Translations under genes and position numbers: made by a program
Part shown: positions 25,777 through 34,817 of the stretch, one piece after another
Layout: the number at the start of each line of letters is the position of its first letter
How positions within the stretch are numbered: position 1 is the stretch's first letter
Source: Paraburkholderia solisilvae
GTDB taxonomy: Bacteria; Pseudomonadota; Gammaproteobacteria; Burkholderiales; Burkholderiaceae
NCBI RefSeq assembly: GCF_902859875.1
Contig: NZ_CADIKF010000019.1
Coordinates: 1-64,000 of the forward strand
Direction: 5' to 3'
Length of the DNA: 64,000 nucleotides
The notes under the pieces: generated by a model
Seen by the model: the letters and a program-made list of their open reading frames with translations, nothing else
What the model was told of the DNA's origin: nothing
Databases searched by the model: none

Positions 25777-28749
25777 ATGGCCGACAAACTCGAGACCTAT
25801 CACCGCAAACGACGCTTCGATAAAACGCCAGAGCCGTCCGGTGCCGAGTCGCGCCGGCGTCCTGCCGGCCGCACTGCTGCACGCAAGTCCGCACATGCGC
25901 TCGCCTACGTGATCCAGGAGCATGACGCGCGGAATCTTCACTATGATTTCCGGCTCGAACTCGACGGCACGTTGAAATCGTGGGCCGTGCCGAAGGGACC
26001 GAGTCTCGATCCGTCGGTCAGGCGGCTCGCGGTGCACGTTGAAGATCATCCGCTCGAATACGGATCGTTCGAAGGCACGATTCCGGAAGGTCACTATGGC
26101 GCGGGCTCGGTAATCGTCTGGGACCGCGGCACGTGGGAGCCCGCGGGCGGCGAAAACGAGGCGCGCGCCGCGTACGCAGCCGGCAAGCTCAAGTTCAAAC
26201 TGCATGGCGACAAGCTGCACGGCGGCTGGACGCTCGTGCGCAGCCATATGCGCGGCAGCGGCGACAAGGAGCAATGGTTGCTGATCAAGGAGCGCGATAT
26301 CGACGCACATAGCGAAAGCGAATTCGATGTGCTCGATGCGTTGCCGGGCAGCGTGTTGTCCGACGCCGGCGGCGCGCGCGGGGGTGCGAACGGCGCGCAT
26401 GGCGCCACCGGCGCAAGCGGCGCGCGGGGCGACGGCAAAGACGGGCGTGCCGGCGCTCAGCGCACGGCGGCTCGCAATGCGCGTAAGCAGAACGGCCAGG
26501 CCAGTGCCGCGTCATCGACGCGCAGCGAGGCCGCAACGCCTGCGAAGCCCACGCCCAAGCCGACACGCCACCGCGTCGGCCGCGCGACGCACGGCGAGCA
26601 TCCGGACATCGTCGCGACCCGTAACAGCGAGTCGTTGCGCGAGCTTGCCGCCACTCCGGCAATCGAGGGCGCGGCGAAGGCCGCACTGGCCGCGACGCTC
26701 AAGCCTCAACTCGCGACGCTCGTCGACACGCCGCCGGCCGGCGATGCGTGGATCTACGAGATCAAGTTCGACGGCTATCGCGTACTCGCACGCATCGACC
26801 ATCGCAAAGCGAAAGACCCGGTGCGCATCTATACGCGCGCGGGCAACGACTGGACCGACAGGTTCAGCAAGCAGGCGCACACGCTCGCGGCGATCGGGCT
26901 CGACACCGCGTGGCTCGACGGCGAAGCGGTCGTGCTCGACGCGCACGGCGTACCGAGTTTCCAGGCGCTGCAAAACGCGTTCGATACGCATCGCGAGCGC
27001 GACATCACGCTGTATCTGTTCGACGTGCCGTATCTGAACGGCTACGACCTGCGCAATGTGCCGCTCGAACAGCGCCGCGCATTGCTGCGCGCGCTGCTCG
27101 AGCCGCTCGACGACGACGCATTGCGTTACTCGGCCGATTTCGGCACGGACGCTGACGCGCTGCTGAAGAGCGCATGCGAGATGTCGCTCGAAGGGATCAT
27201 CGGCAAGCGGCGCGACGGCCGCTATACGTCGGGCCGCACCTCGGCGTGGATCAAACTCAAGTGCCGGCGCCGCCAGGAGTTTGTGATCGGCGGCTATACG
27301 GAGCCGGGCGGCAGTCGCACTGACTTTGGCGCGCTGCTGCTCGGCGTCTACGACGCGCACGGCAAGCTGCGCTATGCGGGGCGTGTCGGCACCGGCTTCG
27401 ATGCGGCGCGGCTGCGCTCGCTGAAAAAGGAGCTCGACGCGCGCGAGACGTCACGCATGCCATTCGCGAGCGCGCCAGGCGAGCGCAGCCGCACGCCGGT
27501 GCACTGGGTGAAGCCCGACCTGGTCGCCGAATGCAATTTCGCGGAGTGGACCGATGAAGGCATCGTCCGCCAGGCGTCGTTTGTCAGCCTGCGCCGCGAC
27601 AAACCCGCGCGGCAGATCGTCATCGAAGCGCCACGCAAAGGAGCTGACGTGCAACAGATGCCCGACGAAGAACCCGCAGCACCTGCTGCGTCACCGCGCA
27701 CGCGGGCGCGCGCGGTGAAAAAGGATGAACCGGCGGCTGCCGCGAAGCGCGCCGGTAAAACGTCGTCGCGTCAGGCGACGGCAGCCAAAGACGATAACGC
27801 CGCGCCATCCGCCTCTGCCGCCGCCACGCGGACATCGAAAGCAAAGGGCGGAACCGAGACCGTAGCCGGCGTACGCATCTCGCACCCGGACCGCGTGATC
27901 GACAAGCACACCGATACACGCAAGATCGATCTGGTGCGCTACTACGAGTCGGTGGCCGACTGGATCCTGCCGCATCTGCGCGGGCGGCCGGTGTCGCTCG
28001 TGCGCGCGCCCGCGGACATCGGCGGCGAACTGTTTTTCCAGAAGCACGCGGAGAAGCTGACCATCCCGGGCGTCACGCAACATCCGGGACTCGACCCGGG
28101 GCACGCGGCGCTGATCACCATCGATGACATAAAGGCGCTCGCCGGCGCCGCGCAGATGGGCACGATCGAACTGCACACGTGGAATGCGTTGGCTTCGAAC
28201 ATTGAAAAGCCCGATCGCGTCGTGTTCGATCTCGATCCGGACCCAGCGCTCGGCTGGGCGCGGATGATCGAAGCCGCCCAACTGACGCGCACACTGCTCG
28301 AAGAGCTTGGTCTCACGTCGTTCTGCAAGACGAGCGGCGGTAAAGGCTTGCATGTCGTGGTGCCGCTCGCGAAGCACGCCGGGTGGGACGACGTGAAGGA
28401 TTTCTCGCAGGCTGTCGCGCAGCATATGGCGACGACGCTGCCGAAGTATTTCGCGGCGAAGATGGGCGCGCAGAATCGCAAGGGCAAAATTTTTGTCGAC
28501 TACCTGCGCAATAACCGCGGCTCGAGCACGGTGGCCGCGTACTCGGTACGCGCACGGCCCGGCATGGGCGTGTCGGTGCCGATCGCATGGAATGAACTCG
28601 GCGACACGACCGCCGGCGATCAATGGACGCTTGCCAATCTGCACGAGCGGCTGCAGTCGTTGCGCGAAGACCCGTGGGCCGCGTATGCGAAAACCCGGCA
28701 GCGCATCACGGCGAACATGCGCAAACGGCTCGCGGGCGAACGCGCATAG
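25777..28749 (+). CDS. ligD: Multidomain NHEJ DNA ligase LigD (PE-Lig-Pol order)
   Basis: A 990-residue end-joining enzyme. The 3'-phosphoesterase domain covers about residues 40-190 (EHDARNLHYDFRLELDGTLK, EGHYGAGSVIVWDRGTW). An Ala/Gly/Arg linker runs to about 285. The ATP-dependent ligase domain has the adenylated Lys-330 in YEIKFDGYRVLARID and ends with SAWIKLKCRRRQEFVIGGYT. A second linker (about 625-695) precedes the polymerase/primase domain with ISHPDRVIDKHTDTRKIDLV and the metal motif FDLDPDPALGW near residue 818. This PE-Lig-Pol order resembles Pseudomonas LigD, not the mycobacterial Pol-PE-Lig order. Acts with Ku encoded just upstream. Confidence 0.95.
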   Translation: MADKLETYHRKRRFDKTPEPSGAESRRRPAGRTAARKSAHALAYVIQEHDARNLHYDFRLELDGTLKSWAVPKGPSLDPSVRRLAVHVEDHPLEYGSFEGTIPEGHYGAGSVIVWDRGTWEPAGGENEARAAYAAGKLKFKLHGDKLHGGWTLVRSHMRGSGDKEQWLLIKERDIDAHSESEFDVLDALPGSVLSDAGGARGGANGAHGATGASGARGDGKDGRAGAQRTAARNARKQNGQASAASSTRSEAATPAKPTPKPTRHRVGRATHGEHPDIVATRNSESLRELAATPAIEGAAKAALAATLKPQLATLVDTPPAGDAWIYEIKFDGYRVLARIDHRKAKDPVRIYTRAGNDWTDRFSKQAHTLAAIGLDTAWLDGEAVVLDAHGVPSFQALQNAFDTHRERDITLYLFDVPYLNGYDLRNVPLEQRRALLRALLEPLDDDALRYSADFGTDADALLKSACEMSLEGIIGKRRDGRYTSGRTSAWIKLKCRRRQEFVIGGYTEPGGSRTDFGALLLGVYDAHGKLRYAGRVGTGFDAARLRSLKKELDARETSRMPFASAPGERSRTPVHWVKPDLVAECNFAEWTDEGIVRQASFVSLRRDKPARQIVIEAPRKGADVQQMPDEEPAAPAASPRTRARAVKKDEPAAAAKRAGKTSSRQATAAKDDNAAPSASAAATRTSKAKGGTETVAGVRISHPDRVIDKHTDTRKIDLVRYYESVADWILPHLRGRPVSLVRAPADIGGELFFQKHAEKLTIPGVTQHPGLDPGHAALITIDDIKALAGAAQMGTIELHTWNALASNIEKPDRVVFDLDPDPALGWARMIEAAQLTRTLLEELGLTSFCKTSGGKGLHVVVPLAKHAGWDDVKDFSQAVAQHMATTLPKYFAAKMGAQNRKGKIFVDYLRNNRGSSTVAAYSVRARPGMGVSVPIAWNELGDTTAGDQWTLANLHERLQSLREDPWAAYAKTRQRITANMRKRLAGERA

Positions 28750-28767
28750 CGGTATCTGTCGGCTGAA

Positions 28768-28800
28768 ACCCGATGCACACCCGATGCACACCCGATGCGA
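28768..28800 (+). repeat. 11-bp tandem repeat, three copies
   Basis: The unit ACCCGATGCAC occurs at 28768-28778 and 28779-28789, with a third copy differing in its last two bases at 28790-28800. It lies between ligD and the small downstream gene, 20 bp ahead of that gene's ATG. Confidence 0.85.
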
Positions 28801-28820
28801 AACCAGATGGAGAACTGACG

Positions 28821-29126
28821 ATGAAAACTTCCACCGAACGTGCCACCGGCGACCAGAAGCCGCCGGCACAGCGCGACCAGCAACCCGCCGGCAAGCAGCA
28901 CGCGTCGAACGAGGCGTCGGCGCCCTTGCCGCACGAAACCGATCAGAGCCCTGAATCGCAGCACGAGCATGGACCGCGCGGCGTCGGCAAGCAGGCGCAT
29001 CGCGATGTCGAGCGCGGTCTCGAAGATACCGACCGGCGCGGCGGCGACGAGTATCAGGAACGCACGCAGAATGACGGGCATGCAAACCGCAATTCGCAGC
29101 AGAAGGGCGGCGCCGGCCGGCGTTAG
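28821..29126 (+). CDS. Small hydrophilic protein of unknown function downstream of ligD
   Basis: A 101-residue protein without hydrophobic segments, rich in Gln, Glu, Arg, Gly and His (for example KTSTERATGDQKPPAQRDQQ, then HRDVERGLEDTDRRGGDEYQ). Composition suggests an intrinsically disordered, stress-type protein. The ATG at 28821 has a GGAG ribosome site 9 bases upstream. It lies 72 bp after ligD and could share its transcript. I cannot assign a function. Confidence 0.6.
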   Translation: MKTSTERATGDQKPPAQRDQQPAGKQHASNEASAPLPHETDQSPESQHEHGPRGVGKQAHRDVERGLEDTDRRGGDEYQERTQNDGHANRNSQQKGGAGRR

Positions 29127-29318
29127 CGGGCGCCGGCGCGGCGCGCGTCTGGAAAGCGGGTAGCAAACGGATAGCAAGCGGTTGCAAGCGGGGTAATACC
29201 CGATGGAGACGCTATACGCATACGCCGCACACCGCGTTAGACTGGCTGGCAGGGCGCTTGCTCAAGTCTTGTGAAAGCCTTCGCCATGCCGCCCGCCAGC
29301 ACAATAACGAGGTGACAT

Positions 29319-29888
29319 ATGAGCCAAAGCATGCGTAACCGCTTGCGTCTGTCTGCCGTTTCCGTTGCTGCCTGCCTGGCCTGTGCGCTCGCCGCGCCGC
29401 CCGCCGCGAGCTTCGCCGCGACGCCGATCACGGTGACGTCGAAAGCCGCCACCGACGGGCCGATCCGTTACACGGTGAAGGTCACGTCGAAGCAGTTCGG
29501 CAATGCGCAGGAGACGCGCACGATCCGTTCCGGCGAGTCCGATGATTTCACATGGAAGACCGTGCCGCCCGGCGGCGCCGTGGCCGTGGCGAGCGAATGC
29601 CCCGATTATGCGTCGTTGCCGATCGATGCGAATGGCGCGATGATCCGTCAAACGCAGATCCGCTTTGCGCCGGTCGTCGCGAAGGACGGGACGGCGACCG
29701 TCCAGTTGAGTTTCCACGCGCAAACACCGCACGGCACGAAGGACGTGACGAACGAAGGCAAAACCGTTAAATGTCCGGATTACACCTTGGTGACTCAGGT
29801 GGTGCGCTTCACGATGCCGACCAACGGCAGTACCAAAACCGTCACGCTGAGTGATGGATCGCAGGTGGCGGTAACGGCGAAGCGTTGA
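29319..29888 (+). CDS. Exported protein of unknown function
   Basis: A 189-residue protein with a clear Sec signal peptide (SAVSVAACLACALAAPPAAS, cut near SFAAT). The mature part is about 155 residues of alternating polar/hydrophobic strands (YTVKVTSKQFG, IRQTQIRFAPVVA, ATVQLSFHAQTP) with two cysteines (ASECPDYA and TVKCPDYT) in similar CPDY contexts that could form a disulfide. An all-beta periplasmic fold is likely but unassigned. An AGGTGA ribosome site lies just before the ATG. Confidence 0.72.
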   Translation: MSQSMRNRLRLSAVSVAACLACALAAPPAASFAATPITVTSKAATDGPIRYTVKVTSKQFGNAQETRTIRSGESDDFTWKTVPPGGAVAVASECPDYASLPIDANGAMIRQTQIRFAPVVAKDGTATVQLSFHAQTPHGTKDVTNEGKTVKCPDYTLVTQVVRFTMPTNGSTKTVTLSDGSQVAVTAKR

Positions 29889-29909
29889 AGGCGCCCCTGC
29901 CGCTGGGAC

Positions 29910-30013
29910 ACGCGTGCCGCGTGCATGCCGTGCGCAAAGTGCGCGAGCGTGTGTGTTGCCGTGAAGCGATGGGTGACGCGTGCCGCATGCATGCAATGCG
30001 CACGGTGCGCAAG
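29910..30013 (+). repeat. Imperfect ~38-bp direct repeat
   Basis: Bases 29910-29947 and 29976-30013 match at roughly four of five positions (both read ACGCGTGCCGC then TGCATGC and end with GTGCGC), 66 bp apart. They lie in the 246-bp gap between the exported protein and the fetB stop. Related TGCG/CATGC words continue to about 30060. No gene is evident here. Confidence 0.6.
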
Positions 30014-30134
30014 CAGTCCGGACTGCGCAAGAAGCAATGCGTGATGTGTGCCACCACGCGTGCCCGATGCGTGGCCTGCGCCGCGCGCCCGCCATGCCGG
30101 GCCTGTCGAGTGGGCACGTGTGGCCTGCGCCTGC

Positions 30135-30950
30135 TCATTGCGCGGCACGCGTGCGCGCCGTTCGCTCAATTAACCGCGCCGCAAGAAACCGGTGCTCGGC
30201 CGAAAAGAGCCGGCGATAAGTCAACAGCACCGCGCCGACGGTGCCGAGCGCCGACGCGGCCGCAATCAGAAACATGATCACGATCTGATAGCGGACCGCC
30301 TGCAGCGGCGACTGACCCGCGAGCACCTGGCCGGTCATCATGCCGGGCAGACTGACGACGCCCACCACTGTCATCTGATTAAGCGTGGGGATCATGCCGG
30401 CGCGCACCGCTTCGCGGGCGGGTCCTTGCGCGGCTTCCCAGCGTGTCGCGCCAAGCGCGAGCGCCATCTCGACGCGGTCGCGCCGCGCGGTGAGTTCCTC
30501 GGTCATCCGCTCGATGCCAAGCGATACGCCGGTCAGCGTATTGCCGAGGACCATGCCGAGAATCGGAATCGCGTACTGCGGCTCGTACCACGGGTGAATG
30601 CGGATCACGACGAACAGCCCCACCGCGGCGACGAGCCATGAGCCGGCCCAGATCGATAGTATGCTGTCCACGCGCTGTCCCGCGTAGGTGCGCGTGCCGC
30701 GCCCCGCGCCCGCGAAACCGGCGATCAGCGTCATCACGATCATCAGCGGCAACACGATATACGCGTGCGCGTGGCTGAAGACCCAGCCGAGCACGTAGCC
30801 GACCGCAAGCAACTGGACGATCGTGCGCAGCGCGGCCCACGCGAGCTTGCGTTCGAGATCGAGCTTGAGCAGCACCGACAGCACGCCGTTGACGACGATC
30901 AGCAATGCGGCGATGCCGACTTCCCACAGTTCCAGATTTCGCAGTGTCAT
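30135..30950 (-). CDS. fetB: Iron-export ABC transporter permease, FetB family
   Basis: A 271-residue integral membrane protein of the FetB/YbbM (UPF0014) family. About seven hydrophobic helices are visible, with the family motifs LELWEVGIAALLIVVNGVLS, LKLDLERKLAWAALRTIVQL, PILGMVLGNTLTGVSLGIER and VVSLPGMMTGQVLAGQSPLQ. In E. coli FetAB exports iron and gives peroxide resistance. The ATG at 30950 overlaps the stop of the ATPase gene (ATGA), so the genes are coupled. Confidence 0.88.
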   Translation of the reverse strand: MTLRNLELWEVGIAALLIVVNGVLSVLLKLDLERKLAWAALRTIVQLLAVGYVLGWVFSHAHAYIVLPLMIVMTLIAGFAGAGRGTRTYAGQRVDSILSIWAGSWLVAAVGLFVVIRIHPWYEPQYAIPILGMVLGNTLTGVSLGIERMTEELTARRDRVEMALALGATRWEAAQGPAREAVRAGMIPTLNQMTVVGVVSLPGMMTGQVLAGQSPLQAVRYQIVIMFLIAAASALGTVGAVLLTYRRLFSAEHRFLAARLIERTARTRAAQ

Positions 30951-31675
30951 TGGGCGGATTCCTTGCTGATGGGAACGGCCGTGAGCGATTCGGACGCCGC
31001 TGCGCTCAGCACGCCCGCGCGCATCGTCAGTTGACGCTTGCCGACGCGCGCCGCCTGGGCCGCATCGTGCGACACCCACACCCATGCGCGCGCTGCCGCG
31101 CCGTCGTCGAACCATGCGGTGATCAGCGCTTCGCTGGCAAGCGCCGACTCGGGGTCGAGCGATGCGGTCGGTTCGTCGAGCAGCAGCACCTGCGGTGCGA
31201 GTTGCAGCACGCGGATCAGCGCGACGATTTGCGCTTCGCCGCCCGACAGCTCGCTCGCGTGACGCTCGAGGAACCCCGCATCGCGGCCGGCGTGCGCGGC
31301 GAGCATTTCGACCGCCGCGCGGTTGAATTGCAGGTCGCGATAGACGCGCAGCGAGAACGGATAGCGCAGATTGTCTTCGACCGTGCCGTCGATCAGCGCC
31401 GGACGCTGCCGGATATACGCAATCTCGCGCCGGTAGCGCGGTATCGCCGCGCGGCGCACCGCGCGGCCGTGCCAGCGCAGGCGCCCGTCATCCAGCGGGT
31501 CGAGCAGCGCGAGTGCGCGCAGCAGCACGCTCTTGCCCGAGCCCGAAGGCCCGGTGATCGCGACGCGGTCGCCGCCCGCGAGTGCGAAATCGGTTGGCTG
31601 CAGCAGCGTCTTGCCGTGCCGCGTGTCGCGCCGCACGATGCGCTCGGCCTGCACGATCGGAGTAGCCGTCATCAT
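30947..31675 (-). CDS. fetA: Iron-export ABC transporter ATP-binding protein, FetA family
   Basis: A 242-residue ABC ATPase. Walker A is ITGPSGSGKSVLL, the Q-loop is AYIRQRPALIDG, the signature is ELSGGEAQ, Walker B is VLLLDEPTASLD, and the switch His is in VWVSHDAAQ. FYLR-type coupling helix (TVEDNLRYPF) and pairing with FetB support the assignment. The start is ATG-ATG at 31675/31672. The frame stays open for 2 kb upstream because of the high G+C, but that part is antisense to asmA. Confidence 0.87.
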   Translation of the reverse strand: MMTATPIVQAERIVRRDTRHGKTLLQPTDFALAGGDRVAITGPSGSGKSVLLRALALLDPLDDGRLRWHGRAVRRAAIPRYRREIAYIRQRPALIDGTVEDNLRYPFSLRVYRDLQFNRAAVEMLAAHAGRDAGFLERHASELSGGEAQIVALIRVLQLAPQVLLLDEPTASLDPESALASEALITAWFDDGAAARAWVWVSHDAAQAARVGKRQLTMRAGVLSAAASESLTAVPISKESAQ

Positions 31676-31951
31676 CTTCTGTCTGTGGGGTGGCCGCCGC
31701 GTCATTGCAACAGGGTGCGCAGACGCGTCGCGCCGGTGGCCGATGGCCTCGTTTTCGGGCCTGCTGTTCGCTTGCCGACATCGCGGCGCCGTGCGCGCGA
31801 GGCACGACGCGCTGCCCGCACGCGAGCGCTTCGATGCAGCGCGCAACGCGCGGCGCGGCTGCCATGGTAAGCCGCGCCGCGCGTTCGGGCAAACCGGGCA
31901 CGGCATCTGCTGGCCGAACAGCAATAATGCAGGGAACAGCACGGAGACTTC

Positions 31952-34474
31952 ATGAACGTCTCGCAGAAGACTCACCCTTCGGCCGGGCGGCGCATCGGCA
32001 AGATCGTCGCATGGTGCATCGCCGTCCTGGCGATCCTGATTGCCGTGCTCGCGGTCTTCATTCTGACGTTCGACTGGAATCGCGCGCGTCCCTATGTCAA
32101 TGAAAAGGTAAGCGAAGCAATCGGGCGCCCGTTTGCGATCGAGGGCGATCTGAAGGTCGGCTGGCGGCATCCGGTCGGCGAGGCCGGCTGGCGGGCATGG
32201 GTGCCATGGCCGCGCTTTTCCGCGGCCAACATCACGATTGCCAATCCCGATTGGACCCGACAGCCGCACTTCGCGACGCTCGACGAGATCGACTTCCAGG
32301 TGAAGGTGCTGCCGCTGCTCGCGCACGACATCGTGATCCCGGCGATTCATCTCGTGAACCCGTCGATCGATGCCGAACGGCTCCTGGATGGGCGCAATAA
32401 CTGGACGTTCAGGTTCCAATCGTCCGCGGGGCCGTCGCAGTGGAAGCTCGATCTGCATGACATCGAATTCGACAAAGGACATATCGCGGTCAGCGACGAG
32501 CAGAAGAAAGTCGAGATGCAAGTAGTCGTCGATACGCTCGGCAAGCCGATTCCGATCGGCGAAGCGCTGCAGCAGCAGGAAGCGAAGTCGCGCAGCGAGT
32601 CCGCGCAGGAGGTCGGCAAGGCGGGCGCAAGCCAGTTGACGAAGCAGGCGAAGACCGCCGAGGCGTCGGCTGCGTCGAGCGCGTCGGGCACCAGCGCCGC
32701 GTTGCAGTCGCCCGCGCAGGGCGGTGCGGGCGTCGCGGCATCGGGCGCCTCGACGGTCGTGGTCGCGCCGGGTCATGCTGGCGACGCGAGCGGGGCGGCC
32801 TCGAACGACGCGAGCGCGGCGCAGGCCGGCAGTGCGGCGCTCGCCGCAAGCGGCGCGAGCGGGACGGCGGTCGCGGGGCCGCGGCGTCAGGTGATTGCGC
32901 CATATGCGATCGGCTGGACCGTGAAGGGCACCTACAACCGGATGCCGGTATCGGGCAGCGGCAAGGTCGGCGGCGTGCTGGCGTTGCAGGACGCGGATCG
33001 CCCGTTCCCCGTGCAGGCGGACGTGCAGTTGGGCGACCTGCATGTCGCGCTGGTCGGCACGCTGACCGACCCCGCGCATCTGGCAGCGGTCGATTTGCGG
33101 CTGTGGCTGCGCGGCACGAGCCTTGATCATCTGTACGGACTGACCGGCGTGACGTTGCCGGAGACGCCGCCGTATGCGACCGAAGGCCATCTGATCGGTC
33201 AGTTCAAAGCCAGTGGAAACGTGTTCACGTATGAAAATTTTACAGGCCGGGTTGGCGGCAGCGACCTGAACGGCACGTTGACCTATGTCGGCCGCGAGCC
33301 GCGTCCGTTGCTGCAGGGCGAACTGGTGTCGAACCTGCTGCGTTTCGCGGATCTCGCGCCGATCATCGGCGCGGACAGCAACGCCAGCAAGGCCAAACGC
33401 GGCGAAGCCGTGAAGCAGCCGTCGGACAAGGTCTTGCCGGTCGAACCGTTCCGTACCGACCGCTGGAAAGCGATCGACGCGGATGTGAAGCTGACCGGCC
33501 GCCGCATCGTGAAGGATCCGAGTCTGCCTATCACAGACCTTTACACGCATGTCGTGATGAAGGACGGCGTGCTGACGCTCGAGCCGCTGAAGTTCGGCGT
33601 CGCAAACGGTTCGCTTGCGTCGAATATCGTGCTCGACGGCAGCGGCACGCCGCTCAAGGGACGTTTCTCGACGTCCGCGCGGCATGTGAAGCTCAAACAG
33701 CTGTTCCCGAAGGCGCAGTCGATGCAAAGCGCGCTGGGCGAGGTCAACGGCGATGCCGCGTTGTCGGCCACCGGCAATTCACCGGCGGCGCTTGCGGCGA
33801 CTTCGAATGGCGAGGTGAAGATGCTGGTCACCGACGGCACCGTGAGCCGTTTGCTGATGGAGGCGGCGGGGCTGAACGTCGCGAATGTGATCTACGAGAA
33901 GCTGTTCGGCAATCGCGACGTGCAGATCAACTGTGCGGCCGCGGACTTCGTCGTGACCGACGGCGTGCTGGACTCGCGCGTGTTCGCGCTCGATACCAGC
34001 GATGCGGTGATCAACATCGACGGCCAGGTGAACCTGCGCGACGAGACGTTCGATCTCGGCGTGCATCCGCATACGAAGGGTTTCCGCATCTTCACGCTGC
34101 GCTCGCCGTTGTACGCGAAAGGGACCTTCAAGGACCCGCACGTCGGTGTGAACGCGGGCGCGCTCGCGCTGCGCGGCGGCGCGATGGTCGGTCTTGGCCT
34201 GATCAATCCGTTTGCCGCGCTGATACCGCTGATCGCACCGAGCAACAACAAGCCGTTGCCTTGCGACGAATTGCTTGCGGAGGTCAGCAAGAAGCCGGTC
34301 GCGCCGCCGCCCGGCACGAAGCAGCAGGCGAAGGGACCGTTGCTGACGCCGGACAATACGCCGGCCGCGGCGGCCGCCGCGTCTTCATCGAGCAAGGGCA
34401 AGCCGCCTGCTGCGCCGGCACCGCAGTCGCCAGGGCAATCGCGCGACAAGGCGGCGGAATATAAAGGCAGCTAA
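31952..34474 (+). CDS. AsmA family protein
   Basis: An 840-residue AsmA-like protein: one N-terminal transmembrane helix (IVAWCIAVLAILIAVLAVFI, about residues 18-38) and a long periplasmic part. The start of the AsmA domain is seen in RPYVNEKVSEAIGRPFAIEG, and the C-terminal AsmA domain in GSLASNIVLDGSGTPLKGRF and MLVTDGTVSRLLMEAAGLN. Family members are proposed to bridge the periplasm for phospholipid transport. Residues about 229-316 form an Ala/Ser/Gly-rich low-complexity insert, and the last 60 residues are Pro/Ala-rich. The ATG follows CGGAG. Confidence 0.87.
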   Translation: MNVSQKTHPSAGRRIGKIVAWCIAVLAILIAVLAVFILTFDWNRARPYVNEKVSEAIGRPFAIEGDLKVGWRHPVGEAGWRAWVPWPRFSAANITIANPDWTRQPHFATLDEIDFQVKVLPLLAHDIVIPAIHLVNPSIDAERLLDGRNNWTFRFQSSAGPSQWKLDLHDIEFDKGHIAVSDEQKKVEMQVVVDTLGKPIPIGEALQQQEAKSRSESAQEVGKAGASQLTKQAKTAEASAASSASGTSAALQSPAQGGAGVAASGASTVVVAPGHAGDASGAASNDASAAQAGSAALAASGASGTAVAGPRRQVIAPYAIGWTVKGTYNRMPVSGSGKVGGVLALQDADRPFPVQADVQLGDLHVALVGTLTDPAHLAAVDLRLWLRGTSLDHLYGLTGVTLPETPPYATEGHLIGQFKASGNVFTYENFTGRVGGSDLNGTLTYVGREPRPLLQGELVSNLLRFADLAPIIGADSNASKAKRGEAVKQPSDKVLPVEPFRTDRWKAIDADVKLTGRRIVKDPSLPITDLYTHVVMKDGVLTLEPLKFGVANGSLASNIVLDGSGTPLKGRFSTSARHVKLKQLFPKAQSMQSALGEVNGDAALSATGNSPAALAATSNGEVKMLVTDGTVSRLLMEAAGLNVANVIYEKLFGNRDVQINCAAADFVVTDGVLDSRVFALDTSDAVINIDGQVNLRDETFDLGVHPHTKGFRIFTLRSPLYAKGTFKDPHVGVNAGALALRGGAMVGLGLINPFAALIPLIAPSNNKPLPCDELLAEVSKKPVAPPPGTKQQAKGPLLTPDNTPAAAAAASSSSKGKPPAAPAPQSPGQSRDKAAEYKGS

Positions 34475-34817
34475 CGGACGAGACCCTTCGAAGCGGGACA
34501 CGTGTGTTGTACGCGCGCCGCACTGCCGCATGCAACGAAGCGCGCAAGATTCAAATATTGATGAGGTTTGCCGTGACGCATTCACGTGCTCGTTCGCGCG
34601 CGCACTCACGTGCTCATTTGCGTAGATAGATCGGCCGTGAAGACGCAGGCTGCCAAAGCGCGGCCGCAAGCAAGCCGAACCTATCGGGCATCTAATGACA
34701 AAGGCCGCGCAACGGCGCGGCCTTTCTGTTTCGTGCGTGCTAACGCGGTAAGCGGTGGTGAGGACGGTGACCGGTGGTGAGCCGGCGGTCTTCGCCGCGC
34801 CGCACCTCAAGCCTTGG
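34475..34817. other. 343-bp convergent intergenic region
   Basis: No gene. It holds a short direct repeat (CACGTGCTCGTTCGCG near 34585 and CACGTGCTCATTTGCG near 34610) and the terminator at 34700-34725. Confidence 0.5.
34700..34725. terminator. Intrinsic terminator, bidirectional
   Basis: An 11-bp perfect stem AAAGGCCGCGC / GCGCGGCCTTT with a 4-base loop, followed on the plus strand by CTGTTT and on the minus strand by GTCATTAG. It lies between the convergent asmA-family gene and the small hypothetical gene. Confidence 0.7.

Noticed and set aside
25665..25823. 52-codon frame with a fair ribosome site between ku and ligD
   Set aside because: It overlaps the ligD start by 47 bp in another frame and its codon use is mixed; not enough to call a gene.
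29885..30277. Cys/Arg-rich 130-codon frame downstream of the exported protein
   Set aside because: Translation comes from GTGCG/CATGC repeat words, and its last half is antisense to fetB. No ribosome site and no conserved pattern.
31676..33727. Upstream extension of the fetA frame to a 926-codon ORF
   Set aside because: It is antisense to the AsmA-family gene; the ABC ATPase is complete from 31675.
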